This document shows positions 22,538-34,750 of a stretch of 64,000 nt of DNA, piece by piece. A program made the translations under genes and the position numbers. Source of the DNA: Trichaptum fuscoviolaceum. Lineage: Eukaryota; Basidiomycota; Agaricomycetes; Hymenochaetales; Trichaptaceae. Position 1 is the stretch's first letter, and each line of letters starts with the position of its first letter. The notes below the pieces were generated by a model. The model saw only the letters and a list, made by a program, of their open reading frames with translations. It ran no database searches and was not told the origin of the DNA. Location of the stretch: positions 3,001,671-3,065,670 of the forward strand of contig CAJSYZ010000002.1 in NCBI GenBank assembly GCA_910574455.1, written 5' to 3'.

Positions 22538-24231
22538 GTACTACTTGTGGGGCGGCATCACGAGTGTGGAAGACGGTGTGTGTTGGGGATGCTCGATGAG
22601 CAGCATATCAGTGCGAAGAAGAGATGGGGAAAAGCAAGAAAAAAAGACATACCAGTTCAATTCAACCTCTGCAGTACGAGATTCCAGCTCGATCTTCGCC
22701 GCGCAACCGCCTCATTGTGCTCGCGGTCCCTTTAGTCTTGCCGTCGACCGCACTGCAGAAGGACTTGCAGGCGGTCTCTGAGCACAGAGAAATGACCGCA
22801 TGTTTACCTATGTACGTGACAAGAGCGCAGTTGGCGAGGAAGCGGTCATCGGGCACCGGGCGGTCATCGTAGTAGGCGGTTTCGAAACTCCAAGTATAAC
22901 TTCCATAGGGAGCATCCTAATCGGCTTCGGTTGGGCAAGAGGGAAGAGGAAACAAAGAAAGCAGATTAGAGCGTTGAACGCGTCCGCACTGTGTGGTGGC
23001 GCGTGTGGCACCGTCATCGTCACGGAGGGAGTCACGAATGTCACGGTGACTCGGACGCGACAAACGACTCGCGGCGAGCCACCACCTTCATCTCTCTATC
23101 TCTCGTTCTCTTTCACGGGCAAAACAGAATGCCGCGAAGGTAAGTTGTTGCCTTTCTTTTGCGACTTTAAGGTGACAACAGTCTCAACCCCTGCATATCA
23201 CGAAGAAGGACGTTCAGGCTGTATCAGTAGCTATGCTGTTGGATTCCACATCCGAATCCACCCAATATATACACGCGGTGTAGCCTCTGCTCGACATTCC
23301 CCTTCTTGCAAGTTATGGACTATAACTTGACAACCTTCGTGCTCGTCTCGAAGAAGGGAGCTTGTTGAGCCGCCTGAGCCGAGGAGGAGATTAAAGTCTG
23401 ATCCATGTTTGCCATCTACTAGTGAGCAATGTCCACCCCATATTGACGCGACCCGTTGCTAATGTCTTGTGGCACACAGGGCCTCTGCAGAGGGAGAGTG
23501 AAAATAACGTACCGAAGTCATTGTTGAGACAACTTGTCGGAATACCCTCACTTCTACAATCCCCATTGCTCGACGAACCAACCTCACCACGTCCAGAGTT
23601 GTTGCGCAAACATTCACCGAGTGTGTTGAGTAGCAGGTCCGAATAGCACTCTCCGCTATCGGGCAAGGGACTGGCTGTCGGCTGGGAAGGGTATACACTG
23701 AAGCAGACATCGTGTAAGGATCCTTAAGTGAGTTTTCCCTTGATGCCTGTGGACCTCAGCTGACCTGTGCTTCTGTGTCTTGGGTGCAAGGCTGCGGGCG
23801 GCGAGATGGAATAGGAATGGGCATTAGACCAGCTGGCATTGCTGAACAAGGTGAGCCTTCGTCTTTCCGCCTACGAGACGCGTTGCGACGCGCACTGGCA
23901 GGCTCTGAGCTTGGACGTAATGAACTTACGCTAATTTGCGTCCTTATCAAATCATAGACACTCGACGCCCTACCCTCCCATCTCCTCACCCCCTTCAACG
24001 GCGCCATACCACCTCTAAATGAAGAACTTCCTCACCGTCATCCGCACAGAGGACCCATTTAAATGGCCACATCCCGTTTGCTCAATGCGCGTGAAGCTCC
24101 TCAATCATGCACGGAGCTGCAGAACAAATCATTGTATTTGCTGTAATTGTAATTCTGAGTGTAAAAATGGCTTCATTTAATGTAATATAATTTGATATGG
24201 CAATAGCTCTATTGTGTAATAATTATATCTA

Positions 24232-24332
24232 AGTATATGATTCAATCAACTGATTGAATCAGTGATTTGATCATTTGATTCAATCACCCTCTATTAGAGG
24301 CAATTTTCTGAAAATATGGGCTTAAGTGATTG
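24232..24332 (-). repeat. Right inverted repeat of nested element
   Basis: Reverse complement of the left repeat, with the same AGAAAAT-CCTCTAATAGAGG core; a CAGGTGC direct repeat follows directly. Confidence 0.75.
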
Positions 24333-24339
24333 CAGGTGC

Positions 24340-25287
24340 TCAACATGAACTTGAAGTCGTAGTACTACAGTACTACTACTCAGCCTAGTAGTGGTACATT
24401 TTGAAGTTTAAAGTACTCATATTCAAGTTTTTTTTTTGATATTTCATACTATGCAAGTCGGGAACTGCAGTGATACACCACTATCAGCCTGAGGCTACTC
24501 AATCATCCTCCATCATATCTACGCTTTCCTCTGAAGCGCTTCATGTGTACTATGTAGTATACAGTATTACTACTATGCTAATCGTACTATTTGTAACTTC
24601 AAGTTCAAAACATAGCTAACTTGGAGAGGAAAGCATGCCTCTTTCCGGATGCCAATGGGGAACTTCTGGCCTGAGGTAGGTCACTGGCATGATCCGACTC
24701 GGCGAGTCAGTTCAAGCTTGAGTCCGCTGATGGCAATGTGAGCTTCTCGAGAGTTTGTTTTTTACTAGGTCATAACTAGTACTGTCATTTTATTATATCT
24801 CAACACTGAATTTGTCGTACTGTTTCAAGTTGTAACTTCGAGCCAACGTACTAGTAGCTACCAGTGAGTGGAAACTTGAAGCATGCCTCAGGCTCTTTCC
24901 GGATTCAAGTTGAGAACTTCCGGCCTGAGGTAGTACTACTACTAGTACTAGTAGTAGTAGGTCCGAGTCATTGGTTCGAGTCAAATGCCAGTGTTCAACT
25001 TGAAAGCACTCAGGCTTTCAAGTTGGATTGGTGTTATGTAAAAAAATTTGTACCAATAGTACTGTACTAGTACTAGTACTACTAGTACTACTACTACTGT
25101 ACTACTCGACGCCGGCGGCCGCCCGGGGAATGATTTCCGACCATCGCACTGACTGCAATATTTGGCTACCATCATCTACAACACTGAAGAAGGTCTGTTT
25201 TCACATCATTTTCTTTCAGTACCGTAGTATCCTCAATTCATAAGTTTCAATATACTCCGTATGTGCTGAATGAAAAGTTTATGTTTA
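24340..25287. repeat. Palindrome-rich spacer at the 3' side of the transposase gene
   Basis: No gene is seen. The same vocabulary recurs: GTAGTACTACAGTACTACTACT, AACTTCAAGTTCAAA, GTACTAGTACTAGTACTACTAG, CTCAGGCT and a GCCGGCGGCCGCCCGGGG core near 25111-25126. The transposase stop codon lies at its right end. Confidence 0.65.
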
Positions 25288-28200
25288 TCACTGTCTATTT
25301 TCGTACAAAGATTCGTGCATGTGCATGTCAGCAAATCGGTTAACATAGAATCTATCATAAAAGTCCAGGGACTTCTCAGGTGTCAATGACTTCGGCGGAC
25401 ATTCATCACCCTTTGGAACCCCAAGGAGGTGAGCCAAACGAAAGATGTCCCCTATACCTATCACCAATAGCTTCGGAGCCTTGCAGTCACGGTGATAGTG
25501 ACGTCTGCCACTGGCATTCACACCAGAACAGCATTCAACACAGGCGGTAGAGGTCTCTAACTCATATTCCGGCTCGACAATCCACATACTTGTTTTTGGG
25601 TCAGGCGAGTCTCCAACACGCTTGAACAATTGGACGAGAGCGCAGTCCTGATGCTCCCCTTTAGCGGTGAAGGAAAAAAGAAGCATAACCCGGGCAACTC
25701 TCATTCCTGAAAACCCCTTTTTGCGGGGGCTAACTCGAACAAGGACTGCGTCATGTCTTGCTTTTCCGCGCCAAGAGGGATTGGACCTGATCACCTCCCT
25801 CTTGCTTGTTCTATTGGGATCGATTCGCCACGGTAGGCAAAGAAAGCGGTGGCTGAATGGAAAATTGAGAAGTCATTGTTCATGTCCAATTCAGCTGTTG
25901 GTTTGGCTCTGCCAGAGGAGCCCCTTAAGTTGGAATTGCGCTTCTCGTACTTGTTGAATAAGTATTCTTTAATGAGCTGTCGGAGCTGTCGAAGCTCTGG
26001 ATGGCCTTTTATCGCCGCAAGCGCGTTGAGCTGTTTCGGGTACACCTTACTGGACTCTGCAAGTATAACAACAGAGAAGTCAGATGTGCAGCACCAAAAG
26101 CACGGGTTACTAAGTAATACTAACGTTGTTTCGAAGCCATTAACATCAAGCTCAAAGGGTCATTTCTGCCGCCCAAGCGAAGCTGGCATTCTACGCTATG
26201 AACCGCACCACACTGGGGCTCATCCACTGAACTTCCGGAATCCTCCAGGTCAGCAATTTCGATTTGCTCTTGGTTGCCCACAATGTCATCGAAGAAGTCC
26301 TCTGTATCATCGGCTGCCCCTGTTGTTTGTACGCCATGATGTTGCATCTGCTCCCTCTGGGTTGGGGCCTTCTCGGCGTCATCCGTCTTTGACTCTGACA
26401 TATTTTTCCGCAAAACGTCTCGCAAGGCATTCCACATAGCCTCAGCCAGCGTATCGTCCAGCAGTCCACGCCTTTTGAAGTCTGCCCTCGACGCAATAAG
26501 TTTGCTGAGTCGTTGGTTTGCTGTGATCATCTGTCCCAAAGGATCATTTCTGTTCGAGCGCCGCCATGTCTCCTTGACCGCGTGAATGTGTTTATTTTCT
26601 GTTATAGACGAACACAATCCGCTAGGAGCAGCAAAGAGAGGGATCATTGTTGGATAATGGACCATGGCATGTTGTCGTGGCAGTGAAAAATTATCCCGGA
26701 TGCCCTTTGCTATGAATATTTGCCGATATTGATGATAGTGATCCAGAGAGGCTTTAATTTGATCAAGATTTGAGGCTGTAATCGTGTACCGACGCACAAG
26801 GTAACAGAAGTCCAGAAATGCACTCAATGCATGAATTATATCATCGTGCACAATGCCCACAATAGCCGGAAGATACACCTAAGTGGATTGCATCAGATAT
26901 CAGCAAACCACCGCCTCGAGCGAGATGCAAAGACCACATACTTTCATAAGCGCCTTTGAATCATTACCTGTCCATTGCTTGAAGCCTCGACCTTCAGGAA
27001 ATCTGCGAAGACCAGGAAAAGGAGCAGCAACTCTGATTCTACGTGAAAGTTAGCAATGGTATTCACATTAAACGACTTGTAAGGTAATAGTGCCTTTTAT
27101 CCACAATATCCAGCTCTGTCGTGGTCATGCACTGGCAAATCCACTCAACAAGATGGTCCTTGAACACGCCTTTGATGATTTGGTGCAGCAGGTCCGGAGA
27201 TATGAGATCGCATATATCTGCGCGCGGAAAGTCATTGGTGAAAGGCTACAGAACAACATACAAGTTGCAGAATACGCATCCAGTGAAGAAGTTGAAGTAC
27301 GTACCACAATATCCTGGTGGAACCCGTACTCTTTCCGGATTGTTGCTCTATTAATGTTGTTGCCATCTACTTGATCTATCAATTGTTCGTGCAGCTCTTT
27401 TGTTCGAGGATTTGAAACAAATTCCAAATTATCTAGGTCCTTGTGAGGTGCTGTGCATCTATGCCGCCACAGTAAGTCATTGCCTCAGACTCGGATATGA
27501 TTTTGGGAAAGGACGGTACTTACTTGCAGCACCATCCAGTGCATATTGCGCATAGACTCACCTGTTCCGGATAATCGGCTATATACGAGCCGAGTCCGAG
27601 AACCGACCTACGCAAGTGACCATCAGGACACCGGAGAATGGTTAACTCAGTGTTTATGGACATGGCGGTCTTCAGTGAACTCAAGATTTTTGATATAGAC
27701 GAATGAAAAATTTGATGTCGAAAGCGGCGGAATTCATCTGACTTTTCGTATTGCCGCTCAGCTGCAAAATGTGTCAGAGCTAATCAAATATTACGGTATG
27801 ATACACACTCTTTGGTATTGCTAGAAATGCTACAAGCTGGACTGTATTCAATTTCTGTGACCGCCGGGCCTTGTTAGATACATTCCCGATGGAGAGATAC
27901 AACGGATAGTATTCGTTATTTCCAGTTCCGACAGAGACTGTTGTCTTATCGCTCCCTAAGATCACCGGAACAAACATAGATCCATGGACTGCTTTATCTT
28001 CGGCGTAGATCTTGTTCTAGGTCAAGGATAATCAGCATGTTTCCTGCGAGTTTATGATTCATGACCTACAGCCTGTTCCCAAGCAAAATTTCCGGACATG
28101 TAATTTCTGAATACTCGTTCTTTGTCATCAGAGTCCTCCTTCGGCTGATACTCGCGAAACGGGACATAGTCGAATTCGCCTTCCAACGCCGGATTGTCCA

Positions 28201-29255
28201 CCAAATTCCGGATCACTTCCAGAGGATCCCGATACCATACATCATATTCTTTCCTCTTCCATGACTCGGTGTTCTCGTTTGTCGCCTTTTGGCCATTGTC
28301 GTCCGTGTAGAAGTTACTAAAGGACTTCCAAGACACATCACCGACTTCCGTAGCGTCAATGACGGTGTACAAATTTTGTGCGTCTCCATCAAGTAGCGAA
28401 CTAGTTATACCTAGATCCGAGTCATTGTCAGGCTCTGTCGTATCCAATTCGGAACATCCGCCAGATTTTACATTCTCCGCCACCTGAATCAGCTGATAAG
28501 CCTTCATGATTCCGAGAATTTTTGTTATGTTCCCAGCAGACATTTGCTCTTCCCGATACAGAAAATCTGCGAGCTCGAAATCTGCTCTGCACGAATAGGG
28601 AAACCAGACATTAGACACAGGTTCGTTTCGCGGAACGGGTGGTTCTTCATTTTCTAAGGAAATTCCTGCCGCATCGCATGGCGTGGCTGCACGGTGTCAG
28701 GTGTCAGAGTACTGCAGTAAACCGGGGACAATAAACATGACACGCACCATTCAAGTATCTGTGATACACCTTCAAGTTATCCTCGCTCTCCTTATAATCT
28801 CCAATGTCGGAGTCCAAATCTTCAGAGGATGCGCTACGGCCATCACTTCCGGTGACAGAATGATGGGACAGAGAATCAGCTCCGTCTAAATCTTGAAGCA
28901 GCTCGTCTCGGCCTATGCTAAGCATCGAGATATCCTGCGTAAGTATAGAGATGTCGTAATCGTAACTTGAAGAGCCGCAGCCCATTTTATCTTCAAGTTG
29001 ACCCTCGACCCGGAGTTCGGGGGAGTTCGAGATACTTTTAGGTTCTGGAACTTGTGCGGGTCGAATGGGTGATGAATCATAACCATAAGCAGCAGGTCCT
29101 GATGCAAATGATGATGGATGAGCTGAGTATTCATGTCTTGTTCTTGCGGATTGATTCTTAAACCTTCTGTCGCAGTCGGAGAAGGTACATCGAATGGATG
29201 GGGGGAAGAAATCAGTAAAATGAACGGGTTTGGGCTTTCGCCGTGTTACCGGCAT
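25288..29255 (-). CDS. Plavaka-family transposase (CACTA-related)
   Basis: Ten exons on the minus strand: 28748-29255, 28070-28686, 27809-28016, 27524-27761, 27301-27458, 27094-27217, 26942-27038, 26125-26878, about 25798-26056 and 25288-25797. An N-terminal C2H2 finger (CTFSDCDRRFKNQSARTRH) is followed by the family hallmarks: VWYRDPLEVIRNLVDNP, NFAWEQA, MFVPVILGSDKTTVSVGTG, YYPLYLSIGNV, a Cys cluster ending CTGWCCKCTAPHKDLD, SPDLLHQIIKGVFKDHLVEW, PGLRRFPEGRGFKQWTGNDS, FSLPRQHAMVHYPTMIPLF, LCSSITENKHIHAVKETWRR and a C-terminal CALVQLFKRVGDSPDPKTS. Asp in GSDKTT and SPDLLH are candidate catalytic residues (inference). Introns are 50-90 nt and mostly GT-AG; the one at 27039-27093 would need a GC donor. 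One unresolved frame change sits near 25797. The gene otherwise looks complete. Confidence 0.9.
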
Positions 29256-29844
29256 CGACTTGGATGCAACCTATAGTAGTACCTATTAGCAACTTGAAGT
29301 CGACTTTTGACTTACTTCGACTTTTGACTTACTAAGTTAGAACATGAATCCCCAGCCTCAGGCTGAAGCTGTCAACTTGAACTTGAAGTAGCACTGGCAG
29401 CGAATCGAGTTCGCCAAGGTGGACTCGCGTAGTAGGAGCTAGTAGTAGTCTACCTGGCAGATTTGCTAGTAGTACGGTAGAAGGCTGCGGCTGAGTGCCT
29501 TGACTCACTGACTGCCAGTTCCAGTGTCAGGCTTGCCGTCTCGGTCGCCGGAATCCGAGTCGGAGTGCAACTTCAAGTTGAAGCCTGCCAGTGCCAGTCT
29601 GAGTGAGCCTGAGTGCCAGTGCCAGCGCCAGTGCCAGGTACCGCCGTGACTCAGGCTCGCTCACTGGCACTCCGAGTCACTGTCAGCCTGAGTGCCAGTG
29701 GCAGGCTGGCAGTGGGCGTAAATTTTCCTTGAATAGGCGCCCTCATCTTCAACTTGAACTTTAACTTGCACCTTTGACTCTGAGTCGACTCACCATCGAT
29801 ATTCATAGCACCTGCCAGTGTGCCCCTATTACTACTGCACAGGA
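29256..29844. promoter_or_regulatory. Divergent intergenic region with dense palindromic repeats
   Basis: This 589-bp gap lies between the starts of the transposase (minus) and the 17-exon gene (plus), so both promoters should be here. It is filled with CACTGGCA, GCCAGTGCCAG, CCGAGTCGGAGT, CAGGCTCGCTCACTGGC and TTCAACTTGAAC words. By analogy with CACTA elements such repeats could be transposase-binding sites that also control expression; that is inference. Confidence 0.45.
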
Positions 29845-32800
29845 ATGTTAACTCAAAGACAGACGCGGGCTAAGAATAGCGATCAGCATCCGGGAGCGGT
29901 AGTCAATAAGCTGCGAACACGTCGAACGAAAGAGGAGATATTGAGGGAGAAGGAAGGGAAGGAGAGAAGGAGAGAAGAACAGGCATCAAAGCGTGATGAG
30001 GCATTGAGGGAGAAGGAGGAGAAGGAAAAACAGAAGGAAGAACGGGCAGCTCTGCGCGAAGCTGCGGCACAGCAAGCCGCGTATGCGAGAGAGAAGAGAA
30101 AACTCATCGCGGAACAGAAACGGGCAGCGAAAGAACAAGAGGCATCTGAGAAGGTACGCAAGAAAAGAACTGCAGCAGAGCAACAGGAAACAGCCATACT
30201 GGAGACGATGGAGCTTGAGAACAATTTGTCAAAGGCTCTTGACATTCGCACCCATATGGGCTCAACTGCACCTAAGCTGGCTGGCACTGGCAAACGAGGG
30301 CGAAACAAGTCGAAAGGCGTCCCTGAAACTAGTGAGTCCTTATCTTCAAGTCAGTGACAGTCGAGTTATGAGATATGGGCATAACAGGTTCAACGAACGA
30401 TGAAAAAGACAGCTCTTGTGCAGCTGAAGACGGCGAACATTTAAAGATTCATAAGTTGTTTGCCTTTATGACTTTAGACTCCAAGGGTGACCACTTTAAC
30501 TCACATTATGATGCAGCTAACTCCGATGCGCCCAACAGAGCGCGCGCAAAGAAAGTTAGGAAAAAGGATACCAGAGGTGCACTTCCTTTCCGTACTCGCG
30601 TGCAGGGTGCAAAGGGTTCAAATAGTGCCATAAGTGGCACCGGATATCATAGTACGCTTGCAGGACAAAACAGCAGTCTTTCTGGTGAGGATACAGACAT
30701 GATAGAGTCGCCCAATACGTCGAAGCAGAACGATAGGACAAAGCGACCTGTTAGGGCACTTCGCAACACAGATGGATCCACATTCTTCGGCGGAGAGGGC
30801 AGAAACCCTGAGGTCGCAGGGACAGAGGAGATCGACTTGTGAGTTTTAAGTCGTACTACTACTCAACCGTTGGCATCATAGTACGAAAGATCAATTTCAA
30901 ACAAATTCAAGTTGATAGTAAGTGTGAAGCTTGATTTAGACTCAGCTACTTGAAGCTTATCCGACATCGTACTACAGATTAGTATTACTACTACTAACTT
31001 GAGCCTGAGTGCGCCTGGCGACACCGTGCCAGTGACCGGCTTGACCGGCGCGCGGCGGTGCCACACTCAGGTTGGCACTTAACTGTGACCCCGAGATGCC
31101 ACCCGGGTTGGCAAGTTGCAGCTTCTTCACTTATAATGCTCACATTCTTATCTTTATTACAAGTTGTGAGCCTGGCTGACACAAGGAAAAACTAGGCTCC
31201 CCGTCTCGGCGCAAGACGATGCGAACTTTAGTCCTTGGGAGGATGAAGGAGTGACAGTAACCCTCACGAGTTTCCAAGGTGTAAAGAATAGCTCAGCTAG
31301 CGAACGACAGACGGCACATCTCGTTGACTCCGACACTGATATTGTGAGTTGGATGGAGCATTAATTAGACTGGCAGAGGAAATCTTAATATTTTGATTGT
31401 GCGTTTAATTAGGACGTGAGTAGACTGACAATACCGACCCAAGCCAATGTAAGTGCCGCTTATACTTCAAAGAAATCGTTTGATTCACAATAACTATACG
31501 TCGGTGGAGTCTCATGCACAACGATGGCTATCTAACATCATTTCTGTATCGTAACAGGATGGAGCTAGCAGCAAATTGAAGAAAGGAAGCTATCCCGCGA
31601 CACTCTCTCCGAGTTGCAGGCTCATATAACACTGGTAAGCGGCTTCATAATCTCCTGTTTCGTTCAAGCTACTTATTTTTCTTTCTTTATGCACTGGAGA
31701 AGAAGAATATCAAGGGACAATCGGGCATTCAGGTGAGTTCTACACAACAAAGCATGGACTTGGTGCCATACTTTGTTGTGGCCTCCGGCGTCGAATATAC
31801 TTCCTTCATTACTTACCAAATTGTACTCTGAATAGGGCGCGAGCATGATGAACATCGTCAACTCCCAACTCGATGTATTGGTAAGTTTATTCTGCTTTTA
31901 ATCCTCACCCGTATACTCATCTATTTTCCCGTCAGGACGGTATTTCTGTTGAGGGTCATAGGGGGCAGTCTCCAGCGTCGCATCTACAGATACAGGTATG
32001 TGTAGGCATCGACACTCATTAGGATTACTTTTGGTGCCCCTTTCTTTGGCAAGTATCTGGATGTCTACTAAACCTTGTTTATGTGTAGGACAGCATGATT
32101 GTGAATAATAAGAAGAGGAAGTTGCCGCCTGACTCAAACTCACATATCGATGTGGTAATTCGTACTCTTCCACCCAATTTCAAAAGCACTTCCTTACTAT
32201 CTAAAACAGGCTAGCATGAATGTGTATATGAAGAAGCCTCCATCCCAGGCTGCCTCAACAGTTAGTGTCAATCACATTTAATTTCCATTTCATATTGTTT
32301 TCTGATCAAGCGACAAGGACTTAAATACTGCTAAGGAGAGTGAACCGCAAGACAGTCATTCTCAGGCTGATATACTGGTATTTAATTCTCTTCGAGCTTC
32401 CCTTGGTAAGAACTCCTCTAATTGCTACAGATGAAATCTACTACCTCTGTTCGCAATCTGAAGAGGTCACTGGCGGTTCATGCACATCATATTGCAAGTG
32501 TGAGCTAATTGCTGCAATTGATTCGGTACTTATTCTCGGTTCTTCTGACAGGCAAGTGGTCGTGAGGCGTCGCCAACACCACAAGCACAATCACCTGCGA
32601 TGACGACAGTATCCTTCAGTCCCAAACCCGAAGTGCTCGCAACCAAGGCTCATCTTGGTCATCGCAAAGTCTCTCGGACTACTAGCTCTGTGCGTTGATC
32701 CATTCATGTTTGTGACATGCATCCACTAACTTGCTTACATGCAGACATCTGTAGGACTTGAGGATAAGGATAGAAATAGTAAAGGAAGGGAGGGATCCCG

Positions 32801-34197
32801 CGCTCTCGGCAAAAAAAGGGCAACGAATCAGTGTCTTCCTCCCGGAACTCAGGCTGGCTGGACTCATATTCTTCTGCCTTCGCTGTATCGCGCAGTCGGA
32901 AAGTCCACAACTCCATGGCAAAACCCAGACAATAAGTCCATCGGAACACTGTGGGGGAAAGTATTTGATTCTGTCGAACTTAGTTACGACACACAATTGG
33001 CCGACATCTGTTTTTTAGTTGAGTCATCCCTATTTGTCTTACATCGGCCATACTGAATCAGGTATGATCTATTCTGTAGGCAGCCCAGAGATGCTCTGAT
33101 AGTTGGCGGAAGAAATTGTTTGAGAAAGCCGAGCAGTCAATTTCGAGTTTCGTCGGCAACGAGCGTTCTAAGTCAGTGGAGACCGAAGAAATTGTGAAGA
33201 TGTTGCAGACGATGGTCGACAAGAAGAAAGCTGAACCATTCCTCTGGGAACGCTGGCATAGTATGGAAAGGGTGTGTGAGATTTCACTCAATGTCACCCT
33301 TCGAGTCCGTGCATTGACTATGAATGTACACAGAAGCAAGGATTGTTCTGCTCTGACCTCGTAGTCTCAGTGTTGTCCGTGCACATTGTCTTGGCCCTGG
33401 GTCGGCATAAAGTATTGGACAAGAACACAATAGGAAAGCCTATAGGTGCCCTCGCCCTTGCGGCAACAGCGGTATCTATCTACTTCAGTACTTGCAGTGG
33501 CTTTATTCACTGAATCTCTCATGGACAGGTCAAAGTTGCAATCGATAAGCAGGTAGCCCGGTTGCAAAATATCAAAGAAGAGCTTGGTGGTGCTGAGTGG
33601 TACTTCACTAGTGCTCTGTGGCAGCCTCATACGGACGACTATGTCAACTTATTGTCAAATTCCTCGTTTTTCACTGAATCAAACTGGGAGAAGGTTCGGT
33701 CCCGCATAGAAGCTTACAACTCCGTTGAAGATGTCAATGCGGGAAGGAACGCCGAACTTGTTGGATCGGGTGTCACTGGCAGGGATTTCTCCCTATATAT
33801 CGACGTTGGAGACGCGGATGCGAGCGGCGAGTATACACATGGTGAGGGCGCTAATAGAAGTGGTAAGTGCAAGGAGAGAAACGAAGACAAGGATAATGAC
33901 GGCGAAGAAGTTGAGGATTTCGAGGAGAGGGAGGACGACATGGAGGACGAGGGTGTGTCTGGCGAGGGAGACGAGGACAAGGATCAGGATGAGGACAATG
34001 ACGATGAAGAGGACAAGGATCAGGATCGGGATAAGAACAAGGATGCGGACGAGGTTCTTAGCGTGGGTGATGGATTCAGTGGAGGCTCTGAGGGCGAGGC
34101 GAATGACGCAGACAGAAAGGGCGGGGAAGGCGAAGGCAATCGCGAGGACGACGAGGGTTCATTATGGGATTCGGCTACGGACGGCGCAGACTTTTAA
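29845..34197 (+). CDS. 17-exon cargo protein (992 aa), possibly DUF6532-like
   Basis: Exons: 29845-30331, 30388-30838, 31196-31343, 31413-31448, 31569-31634, about 31703-31732, 31836-31880, 31936-31995, 32089-32154, 32210-32260, 32318-32377, 32431-32499, 32552-32689, 32745-33017, 33080-33271, 33334-33471 and 33529-34197. They join in frame. The N-terminus is a Lys/Glu/Arg coiled coil (KEEILREKEGKERRREEQ). The middle is a chain of tiny exons. The C-terminal third has a globular part (WERWHSMERKQGLF, LGRHKVLDKNTIGKPIGAL, AIDKQVARLQ) that, from memory, resembles a domain of unknown function found in basidiomycete mobile-element proteins. A highly acidic Asp/Glu tail ends it. A further exon could start at 34264 (WPSFSEYAEEQ) by alternative splicing. 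It is divergent from the transposase and may be its partner. Confidence 0.72.
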
Positions 34198-34750
34198 GAG
34201 CAGGTCGATCACTGGTGAGCTTTGGCTTTAACCATCCCGCCACTGTATTCAAACACTTACTATCATCAACTTGCAGTGGCCTTCGTTCTCTGAGTATGCC
34301 GAGGAACAGGCAGAAGTGGCGAAATACGATCTGGATCAGGATGCCGTGGTGTAGTTACTGAGGGACACTGAGGCACTGATTTCTACTTATCTGTCTTAAA
34401 TTACTTGTGGAATGAACCAATACTGGAACCTCTTAGTACGCACTTACACGCTTGGGTACTGCAAACCTACAGACGAAAAAGTCTACTTATATGATTAAAT
34501 GCTGAATTACTTATGGAATGAACTACTTGAACGTCTTACACACTTTTACTCTTGAGCACTGCAATTAAACTGCCAGAATAAATTCTTCTGATATGCTTGA
34601 ATGCTGGAGACTGAGGCACTGAGAGCACTGATTTCAGTTGACGGCACTGAATTCAGTAAGCCCCTTCCTGAATAATGAAACCACATGCCTGAAATCAGTA
34701 AATCAGTAGAATTTTACTTCCCAGGGCTTCAGAGGACTTAAGGCCGGTTA
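34198..34750. other. Right arm of the element
   Basis: Apart from the possible extra exon at 34264-34354, no gene is seen. It contains repeated words GGCACTGA, CTGAAATCAGTAAATCAG and TACTTATGGAATGAACTACT / TACTTGTGGAATGAACCAAT (two ~90-bp related units around 34400-34560). GCTTCAGAGGACTTAAGG near the end mirrors the CCTGAAGC word of the left arm. Confidence 0.5.

Larger units (their letters stand above)
21750..24332. mobile_element. Nested 2.6-kb DNA element with ~100-bp inverted repeats
   Basis: The left end starts CAGGCACCCAAGGGCATATT. The right end, reverse-complemented, starts CAATCACTTAAGCCCATATT. Both then share TTTTCAGAAAAT, CCTCTAATAGAGGGTGATTG and several GATTGAATCA/TGATTCAATC words, out to about 100 bases with imperfect identity. 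A 7-bp direct repeat CAGGTGC flanks the element. The size of the repeat suggests a superfamily with 7-8 bp duplications (hAT-like or other), but the superfamily is not established. The interior is more GC-rich than the surroundings. No transposase is visible, so it is probably non-autonomous. Confidence 0.75.

Noticed and set aside
27541..27562. Splice donor GTGAGT at the end of the YIADYPEQ exon of the transposase
   Set aside because: Reading straight through gives the conserved Cys-rich block ending WCCKCTAP, so the sequence is exon, not intron.
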